This document shows, in pieces, positions 8,261-14,488 of a DNA stretch of 14,488 nt. The number at the start of each line of letters is the position of its first letter. Within the stretch, counting starts at the first letter, position 1. Both the position numbers and the translations under genes were made by a program. The notes under the pieces are model-generated. The model made no database searches, had not been told where the DNA came from, and saw nothing but the letters and a program-made list of their open reading frames with translations. This DNA comes from CAZDKO01 sp964506075 [NCBI: uncultured bacterium] (GTDB taxonomy: Bacteria > CAZDME01 > JAYEMH01): the NCBI GenBank assembly GCA_964506075.1, contig CAZDKO010000035.1, positions 1 to 14,488 on the forward strand, given 5' to 3'.

Positions 8261-9356
8261 CTAACTACTCTTTTTCCGCTTGAGTTCAGCAAAAATAAAA
8301 GGGTCAATTTCACCGTCCATAACCGCTTGAACATTACCTATTTCTAATCCAGTCCGGTGGTCTTTAACCAAAGAATAGGGTTGAAAAACATAAGAACGGA
8401 TTTGACTCCCCCAAGCAATATCTTTTTTTTCATCCCAATTTTTCTCTATTTTTTTTAATTTTTCTTCCTGATAAACCTCATAAAGTCTGGATTTAAGCAC
8501 TTTTAAAGCCGTTTGTTTATTTTTGTATTGTGAACGTTCACTCTGGCACTGAACCACTACGCCTGTAGGAAGATGGGTGATCCTTACGGCTGAATCGGTA
8601 ACATTGACATGCTGCCCTCCCGGGCCGCCGGCCCGAAAGGTATCAATTTTCAAGTCATTCTCTTTTATATCTATTTCTATATCATCTTCCACTTCAGGAA
8701 TAACATCAACCGAAGCAAATGAGGTATGTCTTCGACGGTTCGCATCAAAAGGTGAAATTCGCACCAGACGGTGTACGCCAGCCTCATTTTTAATGTATCC
8801 GTAGGCATAATCGCCGGAAATAATCGCCATAACACTTTTTATCCCCGCTTCTTCACCGGGTAAAAAATCAACCGTCTCTAAACTATATCCTTTTTGTTCC
8901 GCCCAGCGGCTATACATCCGGAAAAGCATCGCTACCCAGTCGCAAGCTTCTGTTCCTCCGGCTCCCGCATGAATACTAATAATGGCGGAGCTGACATCAT
9001 GCTCACCGCTTAAAAAAACCTTAAATTCTAAACGCTCAATATCCTGAATCAACGTCTGAGCGTCTTTAATTAAATCCTCGGTTAAACCTTCTTCTGTTTC
9101 ACTTAAAGCCGATAATTCCTTTAAATCCTCAACCTGGCGATTAAGGTTCAGAAAAGGCTCGATTTGTCCTCTTAAATGGGCGATCTCCTTGATAATTTTT
9201 TGGGCCTGTACCTGGTTTTGCCAGAAATCAGGATTCTGGGTAATCTCATTGAGTCCGGCCAGCTCCTTTTCTTTTTGCTTCAGGTCAAAGGTACCCCCTG
9301 ATTTCAGTCATTTTTTTTTCTAATTCCGCAATTTTTACTTTTAAATCATCCTTCAC
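8261..9356 (-). CDS. prfB: Peptide chain release factor 2 (programmed +1 frameshift)
   Basis: Recognises UGA and UAA stop codons and triggers peptide release on the ribosome. The gene lies in two frames. Frame 0 starts at GTG 9356, with AGGAGG five nt upstream (9362-9367), and reads 23 codons ending R-G-Y-L before UGA at 9285-9287. After a +1 shift reading resumes with GAC at 9284-9286 (D-L-K-Q) and continues to TAG at 8261. The joined product has 364 residues, standard for RF2. The tripeptide anticodon SPF (201-203) identifies RF2 rather than RF1, and GGQ (246-248) is the catalytic motif. The N-terminal helical domain covers about residues 1-110. Taking the internal TTG at 9052 as the start would lose about 100 N-terminal residues and is wrong. 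It sits between lnt and lysS. Confidence 0.96.
9284..9299 (-). promoter_or_regulatory. RF2 autoregulatory +1 frameshift site
   Basis: The minus strand reads AGGGGG-TAC-CTT-TGA-C. It comprises an internal Shine-Dalgarno (AGGGGG) three nt before the slippery CTT, the in-frame UGA, and the following C that makes UGA termination poor. When RF2 is scarce the ribosome slips from CUU to UUU and completes RF2, a negative feedback loop established in E. coli. Every element matches the classic site. Confidence 0.96.
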
Positions 9357-9392
9357 TCTTTCCTCCTGTGTTTATGGTGAATGGTAAATTAC

Positions 9393-9441
9393 AGAGAACA
9401 AAGAATTAAGTGATTATTTTACTTATTCTTTAATTCTCTCT
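9393..9441. repeat. AT-rich imperfect inverted repeat upstream of prfB
   Basis: GAGAACAAAGAATTAAGT on the left and ACTTATTCTTTAATTCTC on the right can pair with small bulges around a loop of about 10 nt. It lies in the lnt-prfB gap, 3' of lnt and about 40 nt before the prfB start. With an AU stem and no clean U-run it is a poor terminator. It could be an mRNA processing hairpin or a decayed relative of the other hairpin elements in the window. Confidence 0.4.
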
Positions 9442-9464
9442 ACTTAATACTACTCCTTAATTTC

Positions 9465-9519
9465 TAAACCAGTTAACCAATTAACCATTTAACTAATTAA
9501 CCAATCACCAATTAAGCAG
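9465..9519. repeat. 8-bp tandem array C (TTAACCAR), overlapping the lnt stop
   Basis: Consecutive units TAAACCAG, TTAACCAA, TTAACCAT, TTAACTAA, TTAACCAA, a 7-bp variant TCACCAA, then TTAAGCAG, whose TTA (9512-9514) is the lnt stop codon on the minus strand. Every unit contains or approximates the palindrome TTAA. The period of eight, which is not a multiple of three, places TAA in every frame of both strands. Its polarity is opposite to the array on the other side of lnt (11032-11080). Confidence 0.8.
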
Positions 9520-11032
9520 CTTGGCTTCTTCTCCTACCCATTATGAAACTTAACCCCAATAATATTCCGCTTACAATTAGATTTAAATATACAAATAAAT
9601 CTCCAAAACGGGTATAAAAAGTCAGTTTATTCTCAAAGCTGATTTTTTGGGTTAAAAAACCTCTGACAAAGAGCGGCTCGCCTTTTTCATTTTCCAACCG
9701 GTCTAAAATTTTTCCCTGCGGCCCGACAAAAGCTGATATACCGGTATTGGTACAACGTACCAGATAACGGCGGTTTTCGACGGCGCGAAAAACCCCCATC
9801 GCCATATGCTGAAAAGGAGCGCTGGTCTTTCCATACCAGATATCATTACTGACATTAACCAAAAGTTCAGAACCCTTTCTGACGAATTGGCGGGCTATAT
9901 AGGGAAATATATCTTCAAAACAGATTAAAACATTGAAACGTCCCTGTGGTATTTTAAAAATTACTTCTTCCCTTCCGGGCGTATAACTCCCAACTTCCTC
10001 AAAAATCCGGTCAAAAAAGCGCGGGAAATATTTCCGGCCCGGAACATATTCTCCGAAGGGAACCAGATGAACTTTATCGTATCTGGAAATAATCTTCCCT
10101 TCAGGCGAAATTAAAAAAGTGCTATTAAAACAACCATCCGTAAATTCAGAATAAAAAACAGAACCGACTAAAAGGAAACTGCCACCCGCTTCGGCTAAAA
10201 CACTTAATGTATTATGCCAGACTAAATCCTGGGGTAAAGACACGGTTACGGCTGTTTCCGGCCAGACAACTAAATCAGGGGCATTAATAAGCGCCTCCTC
10301 AGTTAAAATCTGATATACTTCCCTGGTATAATTTTCGTATTCATTGAGCCATTTTATATCCTGCGAGATGTTTCCCTGAATAACTGTTACCTTTATGGGT
10401 TTGTTTAAGGTCTCATTTTTTAAAATTTCATTGCCGTACTTCAAGCAAAAAAGCAAAAGAAAACCAACCGCTAAAGGATAAAGCCAATAAGTTTTCAAAT
10501 CAGAAAAACCTTCTTTTTTTATCCGGATTAATATTTCCGTCAGAACAGCATTGACCGCCACTATTAAAAAAGAAAGACCATAAACGCCGGAAAATTCCGC
10601 TATCTGAATTAGCGGGATATTCAGATACTGGCTGTTGCCTAAAGGTAACCACGGGAAACCGGTAAAAAGTACTCCTCTTAACCATTCAAGACTCACCCAG
10701 ACCACCGGACTGATAACTACCAGAGAAAAATTAGTCTTTTTTCTAATAAAATTTGTCAGTAAACCCCAAAACGAAAAATATAAAGATAAATAAATGGTTA
10801 ATAAAACTAATCCGAGAGCGGTAACCAGCCGCAGCCAGAAAAGAACGGTTATCCAGAAAACAAAACCCAAACAAAAGGAAAATCTTCCCGCCTCCCGTGG
10901 TGATTTTTCATCTATGGCTAAAAACCAGGGAATGAACGCCACCCAGGCCAGAAATTCCCGGTCAAAACGGGGAAAAGATAAAACCATTAAAATTACGCTG
11001 ATAAACAGTAATAAATAATCTTTTTTCCGCAT
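9512..11032 (-). CDS. lnt: Apolipoprotein N-acyltransferase Lnt
   Basis: Inner-membrane enzyme that adds the third acyl chain to lipoproteins, preparing them for Lol export. The 506 residues show about seven hydrophobic segments (residues 7-20, 27-40, 52-70, 72-94, 103-118, 150-165, 183-198), a periplasmic nitrilase-fold domain (about 213-465), and a final helix (about 478-497). The catalytic triad is visible: E259 (VVWPET), K320 (RYDKVHL) and C371 (LICFED). The essential GEYVPGR loop (327-333) and the WLPLGNSQ motif (128-135) are present. The ATG at 11032 is directly preceded by a TTAACCAR array, so no Shine-Dalgarno exists; no better internal start precedes the first helix. The stop codon lies in a second array. 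It sits between secA and prfB, both on the same strand. Confidence 0.96.
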   Translation of the reverse strand: MRKKDYLLLFISVILMVLSFPRFDREFLAWVAFIPWFLAIDEKSPREAGRFSFCLGFVFWITVLFWLRLVTALGLVLLTIYLSLYFSFWGLLTNFIRKKTNFSLVVISPVVWVSLEWLRGVLFTGFPWLPLGNSQYLNIPLIQIAEFSGVYGLSFLIVAVNAVLTEILIRIKKEGFSDLKTYWLYPLAVGFLLLFCLKYGNEILKNETLNKPIKVTVIQGNISQDIKWLNEYENYTREVYQILTEEALINAPDLVVWPETAVTVSLPQDLVWHNTLSVLAEAGGSFLLVGSVFYSEFTDGCFNSTFLISPEGKIISRYDKVHLVPFGEYVPGRKYFPRFFDRIFEEVGSYTPGREEVIFKIPQGRFNVLICFEDIFPYIARQFVRKGSELLVNVSNDIWYGKTSAPFQHMAMGVFRAVENRRYLVRCTNTGISAFVGPQGKILDRLENEKGEPLFVRGFLTQKISFENKLTFYTRFGDLFVYLNLIVSGILLGLSFIMGRRRSQAA

Positions 11033-11080
11033 TGGTTTAATTGGTTAACTGGTTAATTGGTTAATTAGTTAACTGGTTAA
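11032..11080. repeat. 8-bp tandem array D (YTGGTTAA), abutting the lnt start codon
   Basis: Plus-strand units: a 9-bp variant TTGGTTTAA (11032-11040), then TTGGTTAA, CTGGTTAA, TTGGTTAA, TTAGTTAA, CTGGTTAA without interruption. On the mRNA strand this is TTAACCAR repeated up to the base before the lnt ATG. It is the cleanest of the four arrays and is inverted relative to array C beyond the other end of lnt. Confidence 0.88.
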
Positions 11081-11089
11081 AAAGGATAT

Positions 11090-11199
11090 AGTCGTTAGTA
11101 TTTAGTCGCTGGTCGTTAGTATCTAGTCGTTGGTCATTAGTATTTAGTAGAGGTTATATACTAGATACTATTCGCTAACGACTATTTACCGCTCACCAA
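11090..11199. repeat. Intergenic element E2: second copy of the heptamer hairpin element
   Basis: By eye it matches 3584-3700 with four substitutions over 110 aligned bases plus one 7-bp gap, which is exactly one heptamer unit (TCGTTAG). It consists of heptamers (TATTTAG, TCGCTGG, TCGTTAG, TATCTAG and similar), a central TAGAGGTTATATA, then inverted heptamers (CTAGATA, CTATTCG, CTAACGA, CTATTTA). AGTCGTTAG (11090-11098) pairs perfectly with CTAACGACT (11175-11183). It ends a few bases before the secA stop (TAG, 11204-11206) and is followed by array D. No ORF and no obvious target-site duplication. Confidence 0.88.
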
Positions 11200-11203
11200 C
11201 TAA

Positions 11204-13918
11204 CTATTTCCCGCAGCATTTCTTATATTTTTTTCCGCTGCCGCAAGGACAAGGCTCATTACGTCCGACCTTCTCAGTTGCTCTTTTATAAGGTTCTGAC
11301 GGCGCTTTTACTTCTCTTGGTTGTCCTCTTTCGCTGGCATCAGGGGTGGGCGTCTGAAATGCAGAAAATTCATTATGAACTAAACTTCTTGTTACCGGAT
11401 TTACTACCGGGGCCTTTTCCGGACGTTCCACTATTTCAATCTTATAAAGATATTCCAGGGTTTCAAATTTAATCCGTTCAATCATCTCCTGAAATATAAA
11501 ATGAGATTCTTTCTGATATTCAATAAGCGGGTCTCTCTGACCATACGCTCTAAGCCCGATACCCTCTCTTAAACTATCCATAGCGTAAAGATGGTCTTTC
11601 CATTTATTATCAATCGTCTGAAGCAGGACTATCCTTTCCAGATGCCTCATAAATCCTTCACCTAACCTGTTTTCTTTATACTGATACTGGTCTTTTAGTT
11701 TATTCAAAATCTTCTCTTTAATTTCAGCCCGGGTGACTGATTCTAAATCTACTTCAGTAAAGTCAAAATCTATCCCGAAGATGCTTTTGAGTCTTTCTTC
11801 AAACCCTTTAAAATCCCAGTTTTCAGGATGTGTTTTTTCTTCCAGATATAAATCTATAAGCATCTCAACGGTATCTATTATTATTTCTTCAATATATTCC
11901 TTTAGATCTTTCCCTTCCAGAATCATCTGCCGCTGACTATAAATAATCTCCCTTTGCTTACTCATTACATTATCATATTCTAAAAGGTGCTTCCGGATTT
12001 CAAAGTTTTGTCCTTCCACCCTTCTTTGAGCCGTTTCAATCGCCCGGGTGACTAAAGGATGAGCGATGGGCTGATCTTCCTCCATGCCCAATTTATCCAT
12101 AATTAAAGATAACCTGTCAGAGCCGAAAATACGCAGAAGGTTATCTTCTAAAGAAAGATAAAAACGGGATGAACCGGGATCTCCCTGTCTTCCGGAACGG
12201 CCCCGAAGCTGATTATCTATCCGGCGGGATTCGTGTCTTTCGGTTCCGATAATATGCAGCCCTCCTTTTTCAGCAATTCCGCTACCTAAAACAATATCCG
12301 TTCCCCGACCCGCCATATTGGTGGCAATAGTTATCGCCCCGTCCTGACCGGCTAAAGATACAATTTCCGCTTCCTTTTCGTGATATTTCGCATTAAGAAC
12401 CTGATGGTCAAGTAAACCTTTCTGTTGTAAAAGTGCGCTCAGTCGCTCCGAGGTTTCAATTGAAACAGTACCGATTAAAACCGGACGACCCTCTTTATGC
12501 ATTTCTTCTATTTCATTTATGACGGCGTTAAATTTTTCTTTTTCCGTTTTATAAATTAAATCAGGATAGTTATAACGAATGAGCGAACGATTAGTCGGAA
12601 TAACAACTACATCCAGATCATAAATCTCCACGAATTCTTTAGCTTCTGTTTCAGCGGTACCGGTCATACCGGCAAGCTTTTCATAAAGCCGAAAATAATT
12701 CTGAAAAGTAATCGTCGCCAAAGTTTGATTTTCCCGTTCAATTTTAACTCCCTCTTTTGCCTCCAGAGCCTGATGCAGGCCGTCACTGTAACGGCGTCCA
12801 GGCATTAATCTGCCGGTAAATTCATCAACAATAATTACCTGATCATCCTTAACCATATAATCAACATCGCGCCTGAAATTACAATGGGCCTTGAGCATCT
12901 GCTCGGCATGATGTTTATATTCCATAGTTTCAATGGTATGAAGATCTTTTAAACCCAGAAGTTCGGCTACTTTTATTTCTCCCTCTTCGGTAAGATAAGT
13001 GGTGTTGGCTTTTTCATCGACAATATAATCACCGGTTTCTTTTTTTGTTTCCTCATCACGTTCTCCCTTTTTAAGCCGGGGAAAAATTCTATCTAATTTA
13101 TAGTATTTATCCGTGGATTCCTCCGCCGGTCCGGAAATAATCAAAGGCGTACGTGCCTCGTCTATCAAAATGCTATCCACTTCATCAACAATAGCATAAT
13201 GCAGTTCCCTCTGAACGCAATCTTCTTTGCGTATAGCCATATTATCCCTGAGATAATCAAATCCAAATTCGTTATTAGTGCCGTAAGTAATGTCACAATT
13301 ATAAGCCTCTTTCCTTTCCATGGGAGACATATCGTGCTGGATTACCCCTACACTTAATCCCAAGAATTCATAAATAGGCCCCATCCAGTTCCGGTCACGC
13401 TTGGCCAAATAATCATTAACCGTCACCAGATGGGCTCCTTTACCCAGGAGAGCATTAAGATATAACGATAGAGTTGCCACTAACGTTTTTCCTTCCCCGG
13501 TAGCCATCTCGGCAATTTTACCCTGGTGGAGAACCATTCCCCCTAAACATTGAACGTCAAAATGACGCATATTAATAGTCCTTCGGCCAGCTTCTCTGAC
13601 CACGGCAAAAGCTTCAACTAAAATATCTTCAAAAATTTCATTCCGGGTAATTTTAAGTTTATTTTTAAGTTTTCTTTTCTCCTCCTGAGTAACGCTTTCT
13701 TTAATCGCCTCCTGAAGGGCATTAATATCTGCCTCCAGTTCTTTAGATTTTTCTAAAATGTGTTCTCTGAATATCTCTGTTTTCGCCTTTAATTCCGTAT
13801 CGCTCAAACGCGATATTTCTGGTTCTATATTATTAATCTGCTCAATAATAGGAAGAAGCCTTTTAATTTCACGTTTACTGGGAGTACCAAAAATTTTAGA
13901 CAAAGTATAATTTAACAT
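11204..13918 (-). CDS. secA: Preprotein translocase ATPase SecA
   Basis: Motor ATPase that drives unfolded preproteins through SecYEG. With the ATG at 13918 ([11 protein letters not shown]) the product has 904 residues. The frame stays open upstream to 14014, but that part overlaps ogt and is not SecA-like. Visible: DEAD motor with MATGEGKT Walker A (about 138-145), DEVD (245-248) and [12 protein letters not shown], preprotein-binding domain after residue 260, GMTGTA, the second motor half with [13 protein letters not shown] and [13 protein letters not shown], the helical scaffold, and a C-terminal zinc tail [13 protein letters not shown] (C890, C892, C901, C902) that binds SecB or ribosomes. 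A lysine/glutamate-rich insertion of roughly 35 residues (about 57-92) sits before the [13 protein letters not shown] motif compared with E. coli. Only a purine-rich stretch (GAAAGAAG) precedes the start, which overlaps the ogt stop (ATGTTAA). Confidence 0.98.
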   Translation of the reverse strand: MLNYTLSKIFGTPSKREIKRLLPIIEQINNIEPEISRLSDTELKAKTEIFREHILEKSKELEADINALQEAIKESVTQEEKRKLKNKLKITRNEIFEDILVEAFAVVREAGRRTINMRHFDVQCLGGMVLHQGKIAEMATGEGKTLVATLSLYLNALLGKGAHLVTVNDYLAKRDRNWMGPIYEFLGLSVGVIQHDMSPMERKEAYNCDITYGTNNEFGFDYLRDNMAIRKEDCVQRELHYAIVDEVDSILIDEARTPLIISGPAEESTDKYYKLDRIFPRLKKGERDEETKKETGDYIVDEKANTTYLTEEGEIKVAELLGLKDLHTIETMEYKHHAEQMLKAHCNFRRDVDYMVKDDQVIIVDEFTGRLMPGRRYSDGLHQALEAKEGVKIERENQTLATITFQNYFRLYEKLAGMTGTAETEAKEFVEIYDLDVVVIPTNRSLIRYNYPDLIYKTEKEKFNAVINEIEEMHKEGRPVLIGTVSIETSERLSALLQQKGLLDHQVLNAKYHEKEAEIVSLAGQDGAITIATNMAGRGTDIVLGSGIAEKGGLHIIGTERHESRRIDNQLRGRSGRQGDPGSSRFYLSLEDNLLRIFGSDRLSLIMDKLGMEEDQPIAHPLVTRAIETAQRRVEGQNFEIRKHLLEYDNVMSKQREIIYSQRQMILEGKDLKEYIEEIIIDTVEMLIDLYLEEKTHPENWDFKGFEERLKSIFGIDFDFTEVDLESVTRAEIKEKILNKLKDQYQYKENRLGEGFMRHLERIVLLQTIDNKWKDHLYAMDSLREGIGLRAYGQRDPLIEYQKESHFIFQEMIERIKFETLEYLYKIEIVERPEKAPVVNPVTRSLVHNEFSAFQTPTPDASERGQPREVKAPSEPYKRATEKVGRNEPCPCGSGKKYKKCCGK

Positions 13919-14193
13919 TTCTTCTTTCTCTCTTTTCTGAGTAACCGCTTCTTCATATCTATACCTCGGGAAAATCCCCCCAGGCTTCCATCGTTCCTGA
14001 TAACTCGATGGCAAGGAATAAATCCGGGATAAGGATTTTTTTTAAGCGCCTGCCCGACTGCCCGGGCGGCTTGGGGCCGGCCAATTTGTCTGGCCACCCA
14101 GCCGTAACTGCGAGTTTCACCCTCAGGAATAGTCCGGACAATCTTCCAGACAGCCTGCTGAAATTCGGTATAACCGGATAAATCAAACTTCAT
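13912..14193 (-). CDS. ogt: Short methylated-DNA-protein cysteine alkyltransferase (MGMT/Ogt domain)
   Basis: Direct-reversal DNA repair: moves an alkyl group from O6-alkylguanine to its own cysteine. From the ATG at 14193 it has 93 residues, covering only the C-terminal DNA-binding/active-site domain of Ogt/Ada proteins. Visible: [20 protein letters not shown], the recognition helix with the finger arginine in RAVGQAL, the acceptor motif PCHRV (C61), then GGFSRG and a lysine-rich tail. The cysteine separates it from alkyltransferase-like (Atl) proteins, which have tryptophan there, so it may be catalytic, though an Atl-like signalling role is possible without the N-terminal domain. The frame extends to a TTG at 14232 (106 residues); that codon is part of a TTGACA box and has no Shine-Dalgarno. 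The stop overlaps the secA start by 7 nt, implying co-translation. Confidence 0.85.
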   Translation of the reverse strand: MKFDLSGYTEFQQAVWKIVRTIPEGETRSYGWVARQIGRPQAARAVGQALKKNPYPGFIPCHRVIRNDGSLGGFSRGIDMKKRLLRKERKKKC

Positions 14194-14205
14194 CTTTTTA
14201 TATAG

Positions 14206-14232
14206 CTTATATTCCCCGGGTAGGTTTGTCAA
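14206..14232 (-). promoter_or_regulatory. Possible promoter of ogt-secA
   Basis: TTGACA (14227-14232) with TATAAG (14206-14211) at a short 15-bp spacing lies just after the upstream terminator, where a promoter is expected. The implied start would be within a few nt of the ogt ATG at 14193, giving a nearly leaderless message, which fits the absence of a Shine-Dalgarno. The spacing is suboptimal, so this is tentative. Confidence 0.35.
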
Positions 14233-14248
14233 ATAATAATATAATCTA

Positions 14249-14278
14249 AAAAGCGGGTTAATCAGCCAACCCGCTTTT
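14249..14278 (-). terminator. Rho-independent terminator downstream of the MazG-like gene
   Basis: AAAAGCGGGTT (14249-14259) and AACCCGCTTTT (14268-14278) form a perfect 11-bp stem with an 8-nt loop. On the minus strand the stem ends in a run of five U (complement of 14248-14252). It lies 88 nt past the stop of the MazG-like gene and just upstream of ogt, separating the two transcription units. Confidence 0.88.
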
Positions 14279-14366
14279 AGTTAACCTGTAGTCAGGGAAT
14301 GGACTAACTTCATAGATAAAAAAACTTTAAAAATCGGCCGACTAATAACTCGATAAAGTTAATTCG

Positions 14367-14488
14367 CTACGTACATTTACACGGTGTCTTTCCACATTTG
14401 GGGCACCCTTTTTCATAAATTTTTAAAGCTTCTTCCAGGTTAACCCCTAAAAGGTTAGCTAAGCTGACTAACCAGGCAAAACAATCGG
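14367..14488 (-). CDS. MazG-like protein, C-terminal part, with cysteine-rich tail (5' end outside window)
   Basis: Thirty-nine codons before the TAG at 14367 read DCFAWLVSLANLLGVNLEEA followed by LKIYEKGCPKCGKTPCKCT. The first part resembles the last helices of MazG-type NTP pyrophosphohydrolases (D-x-FAWL-x-SLAN-LLG-x-x-LEEAL). The end is a compact CPxCxxxPCxC cluster (C28, C31, C36, C38 counted in the visible part) that could bind a metal ion. Such tails are, from memory, found on some stand-alone MazG-like proteins. The role would be hydrolysis of aberrant or excess nucleoside triphosphates, but the catalytic acidic residues lie outside the window. It is separated from ogt by a terminator. 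Confidence 0.72.
   Translation of the reverse strand, partial: DCFAWLVSLANLLGVNLEEALKIYEKGCPKCGKTPCKCT

Noticed and set aside
8261-9287. prfB as a pseudogene with a frameshift or premature stop
   Set aside because: The in-frame TGA sits in the exact RF2 programme (AGGGGG, three nt, CTT TGA C), and the joined protein is full length with SPF and GGQ.
9393-9441. Intrinsic terminator after lnt
   Set aside because: The stem is imperfect and AU-only in most pairs with no terminal U-run, so it is listed only as an inverted repeat.
13919-14014. Longer SecA with 32 extra N-terminal residues
   Set aside because: The extension overlaps ogt in another frame; canonical SecA begins at [11 protein letters not shown] (13918).
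14194-14232. TTG start of the alkyltransferase
   Set aside because: The TTG is part of a TTGACA box and lacks a ribosome-binding site; the conserved domain begins after the ATG at 14193.

Overview
The window is a slice of an AT-leaning bacterial chromosome in which every recognisable gene lies on the minus strand. Read in the direction of transcription (right to left) the order is: tail of a MazG-like protein, rho-independent terminator, short ogt/MGMT, secA, lnt, prfB, lysS, lolC, lolD, ilvE, mcsA, mcsB, clpC (cut by the left edge). A lipoprotein N-acyltransferase (Lnt) and a Lol-type lipoprotein release system (LolC/LolD) indicate a diderm bacterium with outer-membrane lipoproteins. The McsA-McsB-ClpC protein-arginine-kinase/unfoldase set is best known from Firmicutes. 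That mixture, with mid-low GC and repeat-filled gaps, suggests an uncultivated diderm lineage (Omnitrophota-like or similar). This placement is inference, not proof.

Right part (11204-14488): a 93-residue one-domain alkylguanine-DNA alkyltransferase overlaps the start of secA by 7 nt. Upstream of it, a perfect 11-bp hairpin followed by a U-run on the minus strand ends the MazG-like transcript. Middle part (4694-11032): lnt, prfB, lysS, lolC and lolD, covering lipoprotein maturation and export plus two translation genes. prfB is intact but split over two frames by the classic RF2 +1 frameshift site. A consensus-grade promoter (TTGACA-17-TAGAAT) with a perfect 16-bp palindrome between its two boxes precedes lysS and probably drives lysS-lolC-lolD-ilvE. 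Left part (1-4641): ilvE, then mcsA-mcsB-clpC, with no ctsR repressor gene where Firmicutes carry it.

The least ordinary content is in the gaps. Two near-identical 110/117-bp elements (3584-3700 and 11090-11199) are built of 7-bp tandem units facing an inverted array of the same unit, so each can fold into a hairpin. Four gaps carry tandem 8-bp units of the type TTAACCAR. Each array lies just beyond the 3' end of a gene (ilvE, lysS, lnt, secA), and some supply the stop codon. One array runs directly up to the lnt start codon, leaving no Shine-Dalgarno. Both unit lengths are not multiples of three and contain stop triplets, so each array closes all reading frames.

Several gene starts were set from Shine-Dalgarno placement and family length rather than the longest open frame: ilvE at 4641, lolD at 5383, secA at 13918, ogt at 14193, prfB at 9356 (GTG).
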